Positions 1 to 7,457 are shown, counted from the first letter of the stretch. The stretch: DNA of 36,113 nucleotides from JAJYRX01 sp041655275 (GCA_041655275.1 JBBAFU010000020.1:1-36113), one strand, 5' to 3'. Notes: generated by a model not told the origin, from the letters alone. Program-made: numbers and translations.

Positions 1-125
1 CGCGTCGTGCCTATGGCTTCAGGAATTTTGAGAATTACCGGCTGCGGGTCTTGGCCACCTGCGGCTGGGATGGTGTAATCAACAGGGTTTGATGAATGCC
101 CGTCCCCCGTTTGCGGGGTAGAGCC
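1..125 (+). mobile_element. Right end of an ISL3-family insertion sequence
   Basis: The window opens inside an insertion sequence. The last codons of a transposase (3-92) are followed at 96-125 by a G/C-rich terminal sequence whose complement begins GGCTCTACCCCGC, the GGCTCT-type start seen in ISL3-family inverted repeats. The rest of the element lies left of the window, so whether it is intact cannot be judged. The same 125 bases recur at 136-260. Confidence 0.65.
3..92 (+). CDS. ISL3-family transposase, C-terminal fragment (5' end outside window)
   Basis: Read from base 3, the sequence encodes 29 residues starting RRAYGFRNFENYRLRVLA and ending at TGA 90-92. The motif Arg-Arg-Ala-Tyr-Gly-Phe-Arg-Asn-Phe-Glu-Asn is typical of the extreme C-terminus of ISL3 (IS204/IS1001/IS1096/IS1165) transposases. 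Only the tail is visible, so the catalytic DDE residues cannot be checked. The family call rests on motif recognition and on the terminal repeat just downstream. Confidence 0.65.
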   Translation, partial: RRAYGFRNFENYRLRVLATCGWDGVINRV

Positions 126-135
126 GAAATGCTCT

Positions 136-260
136 CGCGTCGTGCCTATGGCTTCAGGAATTTTGAGAATTACCGGCTGCGGGTCTTGGCCACGTGCGGC
201 TGGGATGGTGTAATCAACAGGGTTTGATGAATGCCCGTCCCCCGTTTGCGGGGTAGAGCC
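136..260 (+). repeat. Second tandem copy of the ISL3 right end
   Basis: Bases 136-260 repeat bases 1-125 with a period of 135 and a single difference (C59 versus G194), silent in the transposase frame. Ten unrelated bases (126-135) separate the copies. The copy includes the transposase tail and the terminal repeat (231-260). Such a head-to-tail stack of right ends could come from repeated insertion next to an existing end, one-ended transposition or tandem duplication. Confidence 0.85.
138..227 (+). pseudogene. Duplicated ISL3 transposase C-terminal remnant
   Basis: This is the second copy of the 29-residue transposase tail, identical in protein sequence to 3-92 and ending in the same TGA. 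It has no start codon or upstream coding sequence, because only ten bases separate it from the first copy's terminal repeat. It is a non-functional relic. Confidence 0.7.
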
Positions 261-291
261 ATGCCCGTCCCCCCAATAGCGGGGTAGAGCC
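261..291 (+). repeat. Third, diverged ISL3-like terminal repeat
   Basis: Bases 261-291 repeat the terminal sequence of 96-125 and 231-260, in the same orientation and directly adjoining the second copy. The differences fall in the hairpin loop, where AATAG replaces the TTTG region and one C is added. It keeps the outer GTAGAGCC. It looks like the end of a related element or an older insertion, ten bases from the tRNA-Leu CCA end. Confidence 0.6.
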
Positions 292-300
292 CCAAGCCGT

Positions 301-385
301 TGGTGCCCGGGGCCGGAATCGAACCGGCACCCCTCTCGGGATCGGATTTTGAGTCCGACGCGTCTACCAATTCCACCACCCGGGC
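301..385 (-). tRNA. tRNA-Leu (anticodon CAA)
   Basis: The complement starts GCCCGGGTGGTGGAATTGG and ends with an encoded CCA at 303-301. The seven-base acceptor stem pairs (GCCCGGG with CCCGGGC). The anticodon loop reads CTCAAAA, giving CAA for the UUG codon. The T arm carries GGTTCGATTCC, and a long variable arm (class II) is present, as expected for leucine. Its 3' end abuts the stacked IS ends at 1-291. It is transcribed divergently from htpG. Confidence 0.95.
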
Positions 386-424
386 ATGGGACATGCAGCG
401 AACGCTGCACGGTGAAAGGACAAC

Positions 425-452
425 ATTATACGCGCTCCGACCGACGCTTGAA
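425..452 (-). promoter_or_regulatory. Promoter of tRNA-Leu (sigma70 type)
   Basis: On the minus strand TTCAAG (452-447) lies 16 bases before a perfect TATAAT (430-425), placing the start near 418, about 33 bases before the tRNA. The leader holds a perfect small hairpin, GCAGC-GAAC-GCTGC (393-406). The -35 bases are shared with the sigma32-like element read on the plus strand. Confidence 0.6.
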
Positions 453-474
453 AATCCGCCATCCGCCCACATCT
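447..474 (+). promoter_or_regulatory. Sigma32-like heat-shock promoter of htpG
   Basis: CTTGAAA (447-453) is a perfect match to the sigma32 -35 consensus. After 13 bases it is followed by CCACATCT (467-474), one base from the consensus CCCCATNT. The predicted start is near 482, about 50 bases before the htpG ATG. This agrees with the known heat-shock control of htpG in proteobacteria. Confidence 0.6.
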
Positions 475-533
475 CAGGCCTGTGCGGCCGTCATGGCCCT
501 TCGTCCATTATTCAAACACCAGGTAAACAAGAG

Positions 534-2471
534 ATGAGCCAGACTGATTCTTCCGTGTCCACCCCCGAAACCATGGGCTTTCAGGCCGAGGTCAAGCAGC
601 TGCTGAACCTGATGATCCACTCGCTGTACAGCAACAAGGAAATCTTCCTGCGCGAGCTGGTCTCCAATGCTTCGGACGCCTGCGACAAGCTGCGCTTCGA
701 GGCGATCGATGATCCCGCGCTCATGGAAGGCGACGCCGAGCTGCGCATCCGCGTCGAGTTCGACAAGGACGCGCGCACTATCACGATAGACGACAACGGC
801 ATCGGCATGTCGCGCGACGAGATCATTGCCAACCTGGGCACGATTGCGCGCTCGGGCACCAAGGAGTTCTTCGCCAGCCTGACGGGTGATCGCCGGCAGG
901 ATGCCCAGCTGATCGGCCAGTTCGGCGTGGGCTTCTATTCCTCTTTCATTGTGGCAAACAAGGTGTCCGTACTCAGCCGGCGCGCCGGCCTGAAGGCGGA
1001 CGAAGCCGTGCTCTGGGAAAGCGCCGGTGAAGGCGAGTTCTCGATAGCCAACGCCGAGAAGGCCGGGCGCGGCACGCAGATCACGCTGCACCTGCGTGAA
1101 GACGAGGACGAGCTGCTCAGCGGCTGGAAGCTGCGCGAGATCCTGCGCCGCTATTCCGACCATATCTCGCTGCCCGTGCAGATGCGCAAGGAAGAGTGGG
1201 ACGAGGAAAGCGCCGAGCAGAAGCTGACGGATGAATGGGAGTCGGTCAACCAGGCGAGCGCGCTGTGGACGCGCCCGCGCCAGGACATCACCGACGAGCA
1301 GTACAAGGAGTTCTACAAGCACGTCAGCCACGATTACGAAGATCCGCTGGCCTGGACGCACAACCGCGTCGAGGGCCGGAGCGAATACACGCTGCTGCTC
1401 TATCTGCCCAAGCGCGCGCCCATGGACCTGTGGGATCGCGACGCGCGGCGCGGGGTCAAGCTCTATGTGAAGCGCGTCTTCATCATGGATGACGCCGAGC
1501 AGCTGCTGCCCAGCTACCTGCGATTCGTGCGCGGTATCGTGGACTCATCCGATCTGCCACTGAACGTGTCCCGCGAAATCCTTCAGGAAAGCCGCGACGT
1601 GCGCGCCATCCGTGACGGCGCCGCCAAGCGCATCCTGACGCTGCTCGAAGGCATGGCCACGGACAACCCCGAGCAATACGCCGAGTTCTGGACGCAGTTC
1701 GGGCAGGTGCTCAAGGAAGGCATGGGCGAGGATTTCGCCAATCGCGACAACATCGCCGGCCTGCTGCGCTTCGCCTCCACGCACAATGACGACGCCATCC
1801 AGAACGTGTCGCTGGCCGACTACGTGAGTCGCATGAAGGAAGGCCAGGACAAGATCTACTACGTCACGGCGGATTCCTGGACGGCGGCCGGCAACAGCCC
1901 GCACCTGGAGATCTTCCGCAAGAAGGGGCTGGAAGTCCTGCTCATGTCCGACCGGGTGGATGAGTGGATGATGTCCTTTCTGACCGAGCACGAGGGCAAG
2001 TCCTTCGTCTCCATCGCCAAGGGCGGGCTGGACCTGCAGGATCTGGCGGACGAGGAAGAGAAGAAGCATCAGGCGGAAGTGGCCGAAGGCCTGAAGCCGC
2101 TGGTCGAGCGCCTGAAGACGGCCCTGGGTGAGAAGGTCAAGGATGTGCGCGTCACCGGCCGTCTGGTCGATTCACCCGCCTGCGTGGTGGTGGACGAGCA
2201 CGAGCTCAGCCCGCACCTAGTGCGCATGCTCCAGGCCGCAGGCCAGGACGCGCCCGTAGTACGCCCCATCCTCGAGATCAATCCTGACCACGCGCTCATC
2301 CAGCAGCTGGTGAACGCCGCAGACAACCGCTTCGAGGACTGGGCCAATGTGTTGTTCGACCAGGCCTTGCTCGCCGAAGGTGCGGCACTGGCCGATCCGG
2401 CAAGCTTCGTGCGCCGCATGAACAGCCTGCTGCTCGGTGAAGCCGGCAGCACCACCAACGGAGCTACCTGA
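534..2471 (+). CDS. htpG: Molecular chaperone HtpG (Hsp90 family)
   Basis: A 645-residue Hsp90-family chaperone, a cytoplasmic homodimeric ATPase that remodels client proteins under stress. The N-terminal GHKL ATPase domain shows FQAEVKQLLNLMIHSLYSNKEIFLRE-type sequence with the ELVSNASDA helix (Asn and Asp bind ATP), DNGIGM, and the lid glycine motif GQFGVGFYS. The middle domain carries LYVKRVFIMDD and LPLNVSREILQ. The C-terminal dimerisation domain is present, and the length is normal for bacterial HtpG. The reading frame stays open far upstream, but homology begins only near the ATG at 534, preceded by a weak purine-rich AACAAGAG. It is monocistronic behind a sigma32-like promoter. Confidence 0.98.
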   Translation: MSQTDSSVSTPETMGFQAEVKQLLNLMIHSLYSNKEIFLRELVSNASDACDKLRFEAIDDPALMEGDAELRIRVEFDKDARTITIDDNGIGMSRDEIIANLGTIARSGTKEFFASLTGDRRQDAQLIGQFGVGFYSSFIVANKVSVLSRRAGLKADEAVLWESAGEGEFSIANAEKAGRGTQITLHLREDEDELLSGWKLREILRRYSDHISLPVQMRKEEWDEESAEQKLTDEWESVNQASALWTRPRQDITDEQYKEFYKHVSHDYEDPLAWTHNRVEGRSEYTLLLYLPKRAPMDLWDRDARRGVKLYVKRVFIMDDAEQLLPSYLRFVRGIVDSSDLPLNVSREILQESRDVRAIRDGAAKRILTLLEGMATDNPEQYAEFWTQFGQVLKEGMGEDFANRDNIAGLLRFASTHNDDAIQNVSLADYVSRMKEGQDKIYYVTADSWTAAGNSPHLEIFRKKGLEVLLMSDRVDEWMMSFLTEHEGKSFVSIAKGGLDLQDLADEEEKKHQAEVAEGLKPLVERLKTALGEKVKDVRVTGRLVDSPACVVVDEHELSPHLVRMLQAAGQDAPVVRPILEINPDHALIQQLVNAADNRFEDWANVLFDQALLAEGAALADPASFVRRMNSLLLGEAGSTTNGAT

Positions 2472-2514
2472 GCGTCGCGGCGTTTCAATCGGCTTCAGAA
2501 CGGGGTTTACGGGC

Positions 2515-2543
2515 TTGTGGCGGGCCCGGCAAACCCCTATGCT
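2515..2543 (+). promoter_or_regulatory. Putative promoter of the glycine-zipper lipoprotein gene
   Basis: TTGTGG (2515-2520) and TATGCT (2538-2543) are separated by 17 bases in the htpG-lipoprotein gap, placing a start near 2550, about 26 bases before the ATG at 2576. It is an approximate sigma70 match found by eye. Confidence 0.4.
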
Positions 2544-2575
2544 GACTTCACAATGCTTGACAGTGAGGTACCACC

Positions 2576-2920
2576 ATGAAGCCAAGTTCTGTTCGTCTGG
2601 CCCGCATTGCCGGCCTGGGCCTGCTCATTCTGGTATTGGCCGGCTGCTCGGCGCACAATACCCGGCGTGAGAACACCGTCATCGGCGCCGGTGCCGGTGC
2701 CATCGCGGGAGCGCTGTTCAGCGACGGAGATCCCCTGGCAATGCTGGGCGGAGCTGCCGCCGGCGGTGTGCTGGGCAATGTGCTCACGGATGACCGCCGA
2801 TCCTACAGTCGTTCCTACAACCGGTCCCGCAGTTATCGCGCACAGCCGCCACGGCGACATAGCCGCGTCGTACCCCGGTACAGGAGCACCCCCCGGTATA
2901 ACACCGGCCGCCGCTGGTAA
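2576..2920 (+). CDS. Small glycine-zipper lipoprotein
   Basis: A 114-residue envelope protein of unknown function. Residues 1-24 form a lipoprotein signal, with basic residues, a hydrophobic core and the lipobox LAGC (acylated Cys24). Residues about 40-70 are a glycine-rich segment (GAGAGAIAGALF, GGAAAGGVLGNVL) resembling the glycine-zipper 2TM domain of outer-membrane lipoproteins. The C-terminal 40 residues are rich in Arg, Ser, Tyr and Pro, hence basic and probably disordered, and may contact peptidoglycan or LPS (inference). A GTGAGG ribosome site precedes the ATG. The gene stands alone between htpG and an FNR-type box. Confidence 0.8.
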   Translation: MKPSSVRLARIAGLGLLILVLAGCSAHNTRRENTVIGAGAGAIAGALFSDGDPLAMLGGAAAGGVLGNVLTDDRRSYSRSYNRSRSYRAQPPRRHSRVVPRYRSTPRYNTGRRW

Positions 2921-2938
2921 TGCAGGCAGCACGCAGCC

Positions 2939-2952
2939 TTGATACACATCAA
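2939..2952. promoter_or_regulatory. FNR/ANR-type binding site upstream of the CopD-like gene
   Basis: TTGATACACATCAA matches the FNR/ANR consensus TTGAT-N4-ATCAA exactly. It is the core of a longer inverted repeat (2935-2956). A CATGAT at 2977-2982 could be a -10, placing the start near 2989 and the box near -43, close to class II spacing. The same palindrome could act as a weak hairpin after the lipoprotein gene, but no T tract follows. Confidence 0.55.
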
Positions 2953-3028
2953 GGCTGCCATGCCTCGTAACGTGCCATGATTACTGGTTCATCAGTATCG
3001 CCGGCACTGGCGCACCGGGGCGCCGCCC

Positions 3029-3469
3029 ATGAGTTATCCCGTCCTCCTCATCATCCATCTCTTTGCCGCCATTGCCTTTGCGGGCACCGTCTTCTTTGAA
3101 GTCGTGATGCTTGAAGGTGTTCGTGCGCATCTGCCGCGCGAGATCATGCGTGCCACCGAAAGGGCCATCGGACAGCGCGCACGGCGCATCATGCCCTGGG
3201 TGCTTCTGCTGCTCTATGGCGCAGGCATCGCCATGGCCTGGCAGCACAAGGGGGTGCTGGAACACCCGCTGGACAGTGCCCTGGGCCTGCTGCTCTGCCT
3301 GAAGATCGTGCTTGCCGCCAGCGTGTTCCTGCACTTCCTGACGGCCATGTTCCTGCTGCACACAGGGCGCATGCGCAGCGTACATTCCCGGCGTATCCAC
3401 CTGAGCATCTTCATCCACATCGTCCTCATCATCTTCCTCGCCAAGGCCATGTTCTACGCGCGCTGGTAA
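3029..3469 (+). CDS. CopD-like four-helix membrane protein
   Basis: A 146-residue integral membrane protein with hydrophobic segments at about 3-25, 54-70, 84-110 and 122-142. It resembles small proteins annotated as CopD-family copper resistance proteins. His10, His103 and the His-rich last helix (HLSIFIHIV, His124 and His130) could bind copper or haem; this is inferred from position only. The ATG at 3029 has a GC-rich leader and no strong ribosome site. An FNR-type box lies 77 bases upstream, suggesting induction at low oxygen, which would fit a haem or copper role in respiration. Substrate unknown. Confidence 0.65.
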   Translation: MSYPVLLIIHLFAAIAFAGTVFFEVVMLEGVRAHLPREIMRATERAIGQRARRIMPWVLLLLYGAGIAMAWQHKGVLEHPLDSALGLLLCLKIVLAASVFLHFLTAMFLLHTGRMRSVHSRRIHLSIFIHIVLIIFLAKAMFYARW

Positions 3470-3549
3470 CGCTGGTAAAGTAGCTGACGTAGCCACCACA
3501 GCGCAGGCCGACCCATCGGCCCGCCGGCATCTTCAGGGAGGAAGTGAGC

Positions 3550-4560
3550 ATGGAATATCGACGCCTGGGGCGCAGCAATCTGCAGGTATCGCGACTCTGT
3601 CTGGGCACCATGATGTTTGCGGACCAGACCGGGCTGGATGAGGCGGCCGACATGATGGCGTGGGCGCACGATCATGGATTCAACTTCATCGACACGGCCG
3701 ACCTCTACAGCAAGGGCGGCTCGGAAGCCATGCTGGGCCGCCTGCTGGCGGGCCGGCGCGACGACTGGGTGCTGGCGAGCAAGCTCGGCAATGCCGTGAA
3801 AGGCGTGTCAAACACCGGGCATTATTCACGTCAGTGGATGCACCGGGCCGTGCGCGGCAGCCTGCAGCGTCTGGGTACCGACCATCTCGACATCCTCTAT
3901 CTGCATCGCGACTACATCGACGAAAACCTGGAAGAGGCGGTGCGCGGCATCGAGGATCTGACGCGGGCCGGCCACATCCGCTCGTTCGCACTGTCCAACT
4001 TCCGCGGCTGGCGCATCGCTGAAATCATGCGTCTGTGCCAGCAGGCCAATATTGCACCGCCCATCGCCTGCCAGCCCTATTACAACCTGCTCAACCGGGT
4101 TGCCGAGGTGGAAATCCTGCCCGCCTGCATGCACTACGGCCTGGGTGTGGTGCCCTACAGCCCGATCGCACGCGGCGTGCTCACCGGCAAGTACGCACCG
4201 GGCGCCACGCCGCCGCCCGATACGCGTGCGGGACGCAATGACCTGCGCATCATGCAGACCGAGTTTCGCGAGGAGTCTCTGCGCATTGCCGTACAGTTGC
4301 AGGCGCATGCCGAGGCGCGCGGCATCACGCCGGGGCAGTTCGCCACTGCCTGGGTGCTGGCCAATCAGGCCGTCAGTTCCGTGATCGTGGGGCCGCGTAC
4401 GCTGGCGCAGTTGAAGGACTACCTGCCCGCGCTGGAGGTAACGCTCAGCGCCGGGGAGGAGGCCATGGTGGACGCGCTGGTGGTACCCGGACACAATTCG
4501 GCACCCGGATACAATGATCCGGGGCATCCGTTTCACGGCCGGCCCTTGTCATCTGAATAG
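3550..4560 (+). CDS. Aldo/keto reductase
   Basis: A 336-residue cytoplasmic NADPH-dependent oxidoreductase with the AKR (beta/alpha)8 fold. The catalytic tetrad is visible: Asp48 and Tyr53 (FIDTADLY), Lys78 (ASKLG) and His119 (LYLHRD). The C-terminal cofactor region contains SSVIVGPRTLAQL, and PYSPIARGVLTGKY is also typical. Translation could start at GTG 3544, but the GGAGG at 3537-3541 is eight bases from ATG 3550, which is preferred. The sequence resembles the YajO/potassium-channel-beta group of AKRs; the natural aldehyde or ketone substrate cannot be predicted. The next gene encodes a GST-like protein, so both may serve detoxification. Confidence 0.92.
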   Translation: MEYRRLGRSNLQVSRLCLGTMMFADQTGLDEAADMMAWAHDHGFNFIDTADLYSKGGSEAMLGRLLAGRRDDWVLASKLGNAVKGVSNTGHYSRQWMHRAVRGSLQRLGTDHLDILYLHRDYIDENLEEAVRGIEDLTRAGHIRSFALSNFRGWRIAEIMRLCQQANIAPPIACQPYYNLLNRVAEVEILPACMHYGLGVVPYSPIARGVLTGKYAPGATPPPDTRAGRNDLRIMQTEFREESLRIAVQLQAHAEARGITPGQFATAWVLANQAVSSVIVGPRTLAQLKDYLPALEVTLSAGEEAMVDALVVPGHNSAPGYNDPGHPFHGRPLSSE

Positions 4561-4595
4561 GTAATCTGAACCCCTGCTTCACAAGGAGTCTCCCG

Positions 4596-5300
4596 ATGTC
4601 TGATCTTTCCGCCTTTGCGGTCACACGGAAGTGGCCGGCCCGGCACCCCGATCGCCTGCAGCTCTACTCCCTGCCTACGCCCAACGGGGTCAAGATATCC
4701 ATCATGCTGGAAGAGATCGGACTGCCCTACGAGGTGCATGAAGTCAGCTTCAACCGCCAGGAACAGGTTACGCCGGAGTTCCTGTCCATCAGCCCCAACA
4801 ACAAGATTCCGGCCATCCTGGATCCCAACGGGCCGAACGGCAAGCCGCTGGCGCTGTTCGAGTCCGGCGCCATCCTCGTCTATCTGGCCGACAAGACCGG
4901 CAAGCTGCTGTCGAGCGACCCGGCCACGCGCTACCAGAGCCTGCAGTGGCTGATGTTCCAGATGGGCGGTGTTGGCCCCATGTTCGGCCAGGTCGGCTTC
5001 TTCGTGAAGTGGGCGGGCAAAGCGTTCGAGGACAAGCGACCGCGCGATCGCTATGTGAACGAATCGCGGCGTCTGCTGGGTGTGCTGGACCGCCATCTGG
5101 CCGGCAAGCAGTGGATCATGGGCGATGACTACAGCATCGTCGATGTGGCCACTTTCCCCTGGGTACGCAACCTCATCGAGTTCTACGGCGCTGGTGATCT
5201 GGTCGGCATACAGGACTTTGCCGAAGTCCGTCGCGTACTTGCAACATTTGTAGCGCGTCCGGCAGTGCAGCGCGGCCTGACCATACCGGTACGCACCTGA
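4596..5300 (+). CDS. Glutathione S-transferase family protein (YfcG/YghU-like)
   Basis: A 234-residue cytoplasmic thioredoxin-fold GST. The segment LPTPNGVKISIMLEE (residues about 26-40) is characteristic of nu-class YfcG/YghU proteins, which use Thr/Asn rather than Cys, Ser or Tyr near the glutathione thiol and show disulfide reductase activity. NNKIPAI holds the conserved cis-Pro, and LFESGAILVYLADK is the second glutathione-contact motif. The C-terminal helical domain contains GDDYSIVDVATFPW (N-capping box). Ribosome site AAGGAG precedes the ATG. It lies 35 bases after the aldo/keto reductase, probably co-transcribed. Confidence 0.92.
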   Translation: MSDLSAFAVTRKWPARHPDRLQLYSLPTPNGVKISIMLEEIGLPYEVHEVSFNRQEQVTPEFLSISPNNKIPAILDPNGPNGKPLALFESGAILVYLADKTGKLLSSDPATRYQSLQWLMFQMGGVGPMFGQVGFFVKWAGKAFEDKRPRDRYVNESRRLLGVLDRHLAGKQWIMGDDYSIVDVATFPWVRNLIEFYGAGDLVGIQDFAEVRRVLATFVARPAVQRGLTIPVRT

Positions 5301-5303
5301 GAA

Positions 5304-5317
5304 TTGATATCCGTCAA
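5304..5317. promoter_or_regulatory. FNR/ANR-type binding site upstream of cytochrome c peroxidase
   Basis: TTGATATCCGTCAA matches TTGAT-N4-ATCAA except for one G in the second half-site, a common natural variant. TATCAT (5343-5348) could be the -10, placing the start near 5355 and the box at about -44, near class II activation. Bacterial di-haem peroxidases are known FNR/ANR targets, which supports the call. Confidence 0.65.
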
Positions 5318-5407
5318 GCCATGAATGGCGAGACCATGTTGTTATCATGGGTATAGGGGTTGATATTTGTGACCTGTTATTCCAACTCTTTTCTCAGGAG
5401 AGTCGCC

Positions 5408-6448
5408 ATGAAAATGCGTCTTGCCACCCTCGCATCCCTTCTTCTCATGAGTACGGGCGCAGCAGCCCAGGCTGACGCCGACGCCCTGCGCGAACGCGCC
5501 CGCCAGTTCTTCCAGCCCGTACCCGAAGCTGAAGTGGTCATCGAGCAGCGCGGCATCAGCGCCGAGCAGATCGAGCTGGGCCGCTGGCTTTACTTCGAAC
5601 CCCGGCTCTCGAGCAGCCACATCATCAGCTGCAATACCTGTCACAGCGTGGGCACGGGCGGCGCGGACAATATTCCCACCTCCATCGGTCACGGCTGGCA
5701 GATGGGCCCGCGCAACTCGCCCACGGTGCTGAATGCCGTATTCAATATCGCCCAGTTCTGGGATGGCCGGGCGGCGGACCTGAAGGAACAGGCCAAGGGC
5801 CCTATCCAGGCCAGTGTCGAGATGAACGCCACTCCCGAGCATGTCGAGGAAACCCTGCGCAGCATGCCGGAATACGTGGAAATGTTCGAGAAGGCCTTCC
5901 CCGGCGAGAAGACGCCCGTCAACTTCGACAACATGGCAGCCGCCATCGAGGGCTTCGAGACCACGCTGGTGACGCCCAACGCGCCTTTCGACCAGTTCCT
6001 CGAGGGCAAGGATGCACTCGATGACATGGAGATCAAGGGCCTTGGCCTGTTCATGGACAAGGGCTGCGTGGCCTGCCACTCCGGCATGAATCTGGGCGGT
6101 CAGGCCTACTTTCCGTTCGGGGTGATCAAGCGCCCGGGCGGTGATGTACTGCCGCCGGATGACAAGGGCCGGTTCACGGTCACGCAGACGGCCACCGACG
6201 AGTACGTCTTCCGCGCCAGCCCGTTGCGCAATATTGCGCTCACCGCGCCCTATTTCCACAGTGGCGAGGTATGGGATCTGGGACAGGCGGTGGCTATCAT
6301 GGGCACCAGCCAGCTGGGGCATGAGCTGAACGAGGAAGAGGTGGATGCCATCACCCGTTTCCTGCACACGCTCACCGGCGAGCAGCCGCGCGTAGAATAT
6401 CCCATATTGCCGCGCAGCCGCCCCGAAACCCCCAGACCCACGAAGTAA
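5408..6448 (+). CDS. Di-haem cytochrome c peroxidase (MauG/CcpA family)
   Basis: A 346-residue periplasmic enzyme that reduces hydrogen peroxide to water with electrons from cytochrome c or azurin. The signal peptide is residues 1-22 (cleavage near AQA-DAD). Two c-haem sites are visible: CNTCH at 75-79 (peroxidatic domain) and CVACH at 220-224 (electron-transfer domain). GPRNSPTVLNAVFN, FWDGRA and LTAPYFHSGEVWDL are family motifs. The start at 5408 is fixed by AGGAG (5396-5400) and by the signal peptide; the frame is open further upstream. The FNR-type site at 5304-5317 implies expression at low oxygen, where peroxide is scavenged as a terminal acceptor. Confidence 0.96.
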   Translation: MKMRLATLASLLLMSTGAAAQADADALRERARQFFQPVPEAEVVIEQRGISAEQIELGRWLYFEPRLSSSHIISCNTCHSVGTGGADNIPTSIGHGWQMGPRNSPTVLNAVFNIAQFWDGRAADLKEQAKGPIQASVEMNATPEHVEETLRSMPEYVEMFEKAFPGEKTPVNFDNMAAAIEGFETTLVTPNAPFDQFLEGKDALDDMEIKGLGLFMDKGCVACHSGMNLGGQAYFPFGVIKRPGGDVLPPDDKGRFTVTQTATDEYVFRASPLRNIALTAPYFHSGEVWDLGQAVAIMGTSQLGHELNEEEVDAITRFLHTLTGEQPRVEYPILPRSRPETPRPTK

Positions 6449-6487
6449 GCACAGGGCACAAGGGTGGGGGCCACCCCACCCGATTCC

Positions 6488-7435
6488 ATGCCATCGAAAC
6501 CCCGACCTACGGCTTCAGCGAAACCCGGGGCCATCACCGGCCCCCAGGCCGACCCGGCCTTTCGCCCCCTGGCGGCACCCGAAGTGCGCCATCGCGCCAT
6601 GCTCGCGCATGTGACGCATCACCTGCGCGAAGGTCTGGACGCCCTCATCGGCCGGCCCATGGGTGCGGCGCTGCTGCAGGTCTGGCACCGGAACTGGCCC
6701 GGCGCCGCCACGGTTGAGCGCCTGGGCCTTCCGCGTCACAACCTGGAGCGCCTGCTGGGCCGCCCCGCCCTCACCCTGCACCTGAACCCGCGCGAGCTGG
6801 TGCAGTTTGCCGAACATGATCCCGACCGGCGCAAGAAGCGCCCTTCATCCCTGGCCTTCATCTGGGAAGGTGACTGGGACCTGCGACGCAGCGATCTGCG
6901 ACGCGACTACTGGCTGGGCCACATGCGCGATCTTGACGAGAATCGCCATCATCTGGAGCGCACGCGCAAATACCAGGAACTGATGGACAGGGCTGCAGCC
7001 GGGCGGCCATGGCAGTCTCATCGCGAAGGCCTCTACCTCGACTCCCATGAGCGCATACTGGCATTCCTGCAGCTGTATCTGGATTTCATGGACAATATGG
7101 CCCGCCACGGCTACGACGAAAACCGTGCCAAGGATCCGCTGGGTGTGGTGATTTCGCGCGAGGGCCGGGTGCTCAAGATCAATCGCGGCCTGCACCGGCT
7201 GGGCATGGCCCAGTGGCTGGGCCTGCCGTCGATTCCGGTTCAGGTCCAGCACGTCCACCGCCTGTGGTGGCTTCAGATCACCGAAGGCCGGCGCGGGCCG
7301 GATGCCCTCGAGCGCATGTGCGCGGCGCTGCGCGAATGCGTGCCGGAACAGGCGCACGGCCCGCTGAGCGCGGGCGAACCTTTTGTGCCCGATGCCGATT
7401 TCTGGCCCGCACCGCAGCATGAACAGGCAAGCTGA
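6488..7435 (+). CDS. Uncharacterised protein with ParB/sulfiredoxin-like C-terminal domain
   Basis: About 315 residues, no signal peptide or membrane segment. Two recognisable blocks exist: FIWEGDWD in the middle, and in the C-terminal half a pattern like DPLGVVISREG-LKINRG-HRLGMAQWLGLPSIPVQV, which follows the ParB/Srx-fold layout (G-I-x-x-G-x-HR-x-x-A-x-x-LG-x-x-x-IPV). Similar proteins with GDWD plus a ParB-like block occur in surface-polysaccharide regions of other bacteria; the function is unknown. GTG 6464 in the same frame is an alternative start; neither has a clear ribosome site. It follows the peroxidase gene by about 40 bases. Confidence 0.7.
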   Translation: MPSKPRPTASAKPGAITGPQADPAFRPLAAPEVRHRAMLAHVTHHLREGLDALIGRPMGAALLQVWHRNWPGAATVERLGLPRHNLERLLGRPALTLHLNPRELVQFAEHDPDRRKKRPSSLAFIWEGDWDLRRSDLRRDYWLGHMRDLDENRHHLERTRKYQELMDRAAAGRPWQSHREGLYLDSHERILAFLQLYLDFMDNMARHGYDENRAKDPLGVVISREGRVLKINRGLHRLGMAQWLGLPSIPVQVQHVHRLWWLQITEGRRGPDALERMCAALRECVPEQAHGPLSAGEPFVPDADFWPAPQHEQAS

Positions 7436-7451
7436 AATCAGGCGCCTGTAC

Positions 7452-7457
7452 TATAAT
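7452..7457 (+). promoter_or_regulatory. Putative -10 of the riboswitch-dadA transcript
   Basis: A perfect TATAAT stands at 7452-7457, just after the preceding stop codon and about 65 bases before the glycine aptamers. No convincing -35 is seen at 16-18 bases. The expected start is near 7464, giving a leader of almost 300 bases. Confidence 0.45.

Noticed and set aside
96..291. Repeated GTCCCCCG-TTTG-CGGGG hairpins as a CRISPR array
   Set aside because: Only three units, unequal spacing and attached transposase coding tails; they are IS termini.
170..472. A 100-codon minus-strand ORF across tRNA-Leu
   Set aside because: It crosses the tRNA gene and IS ends and has no recognisable protein features; a chance frame.
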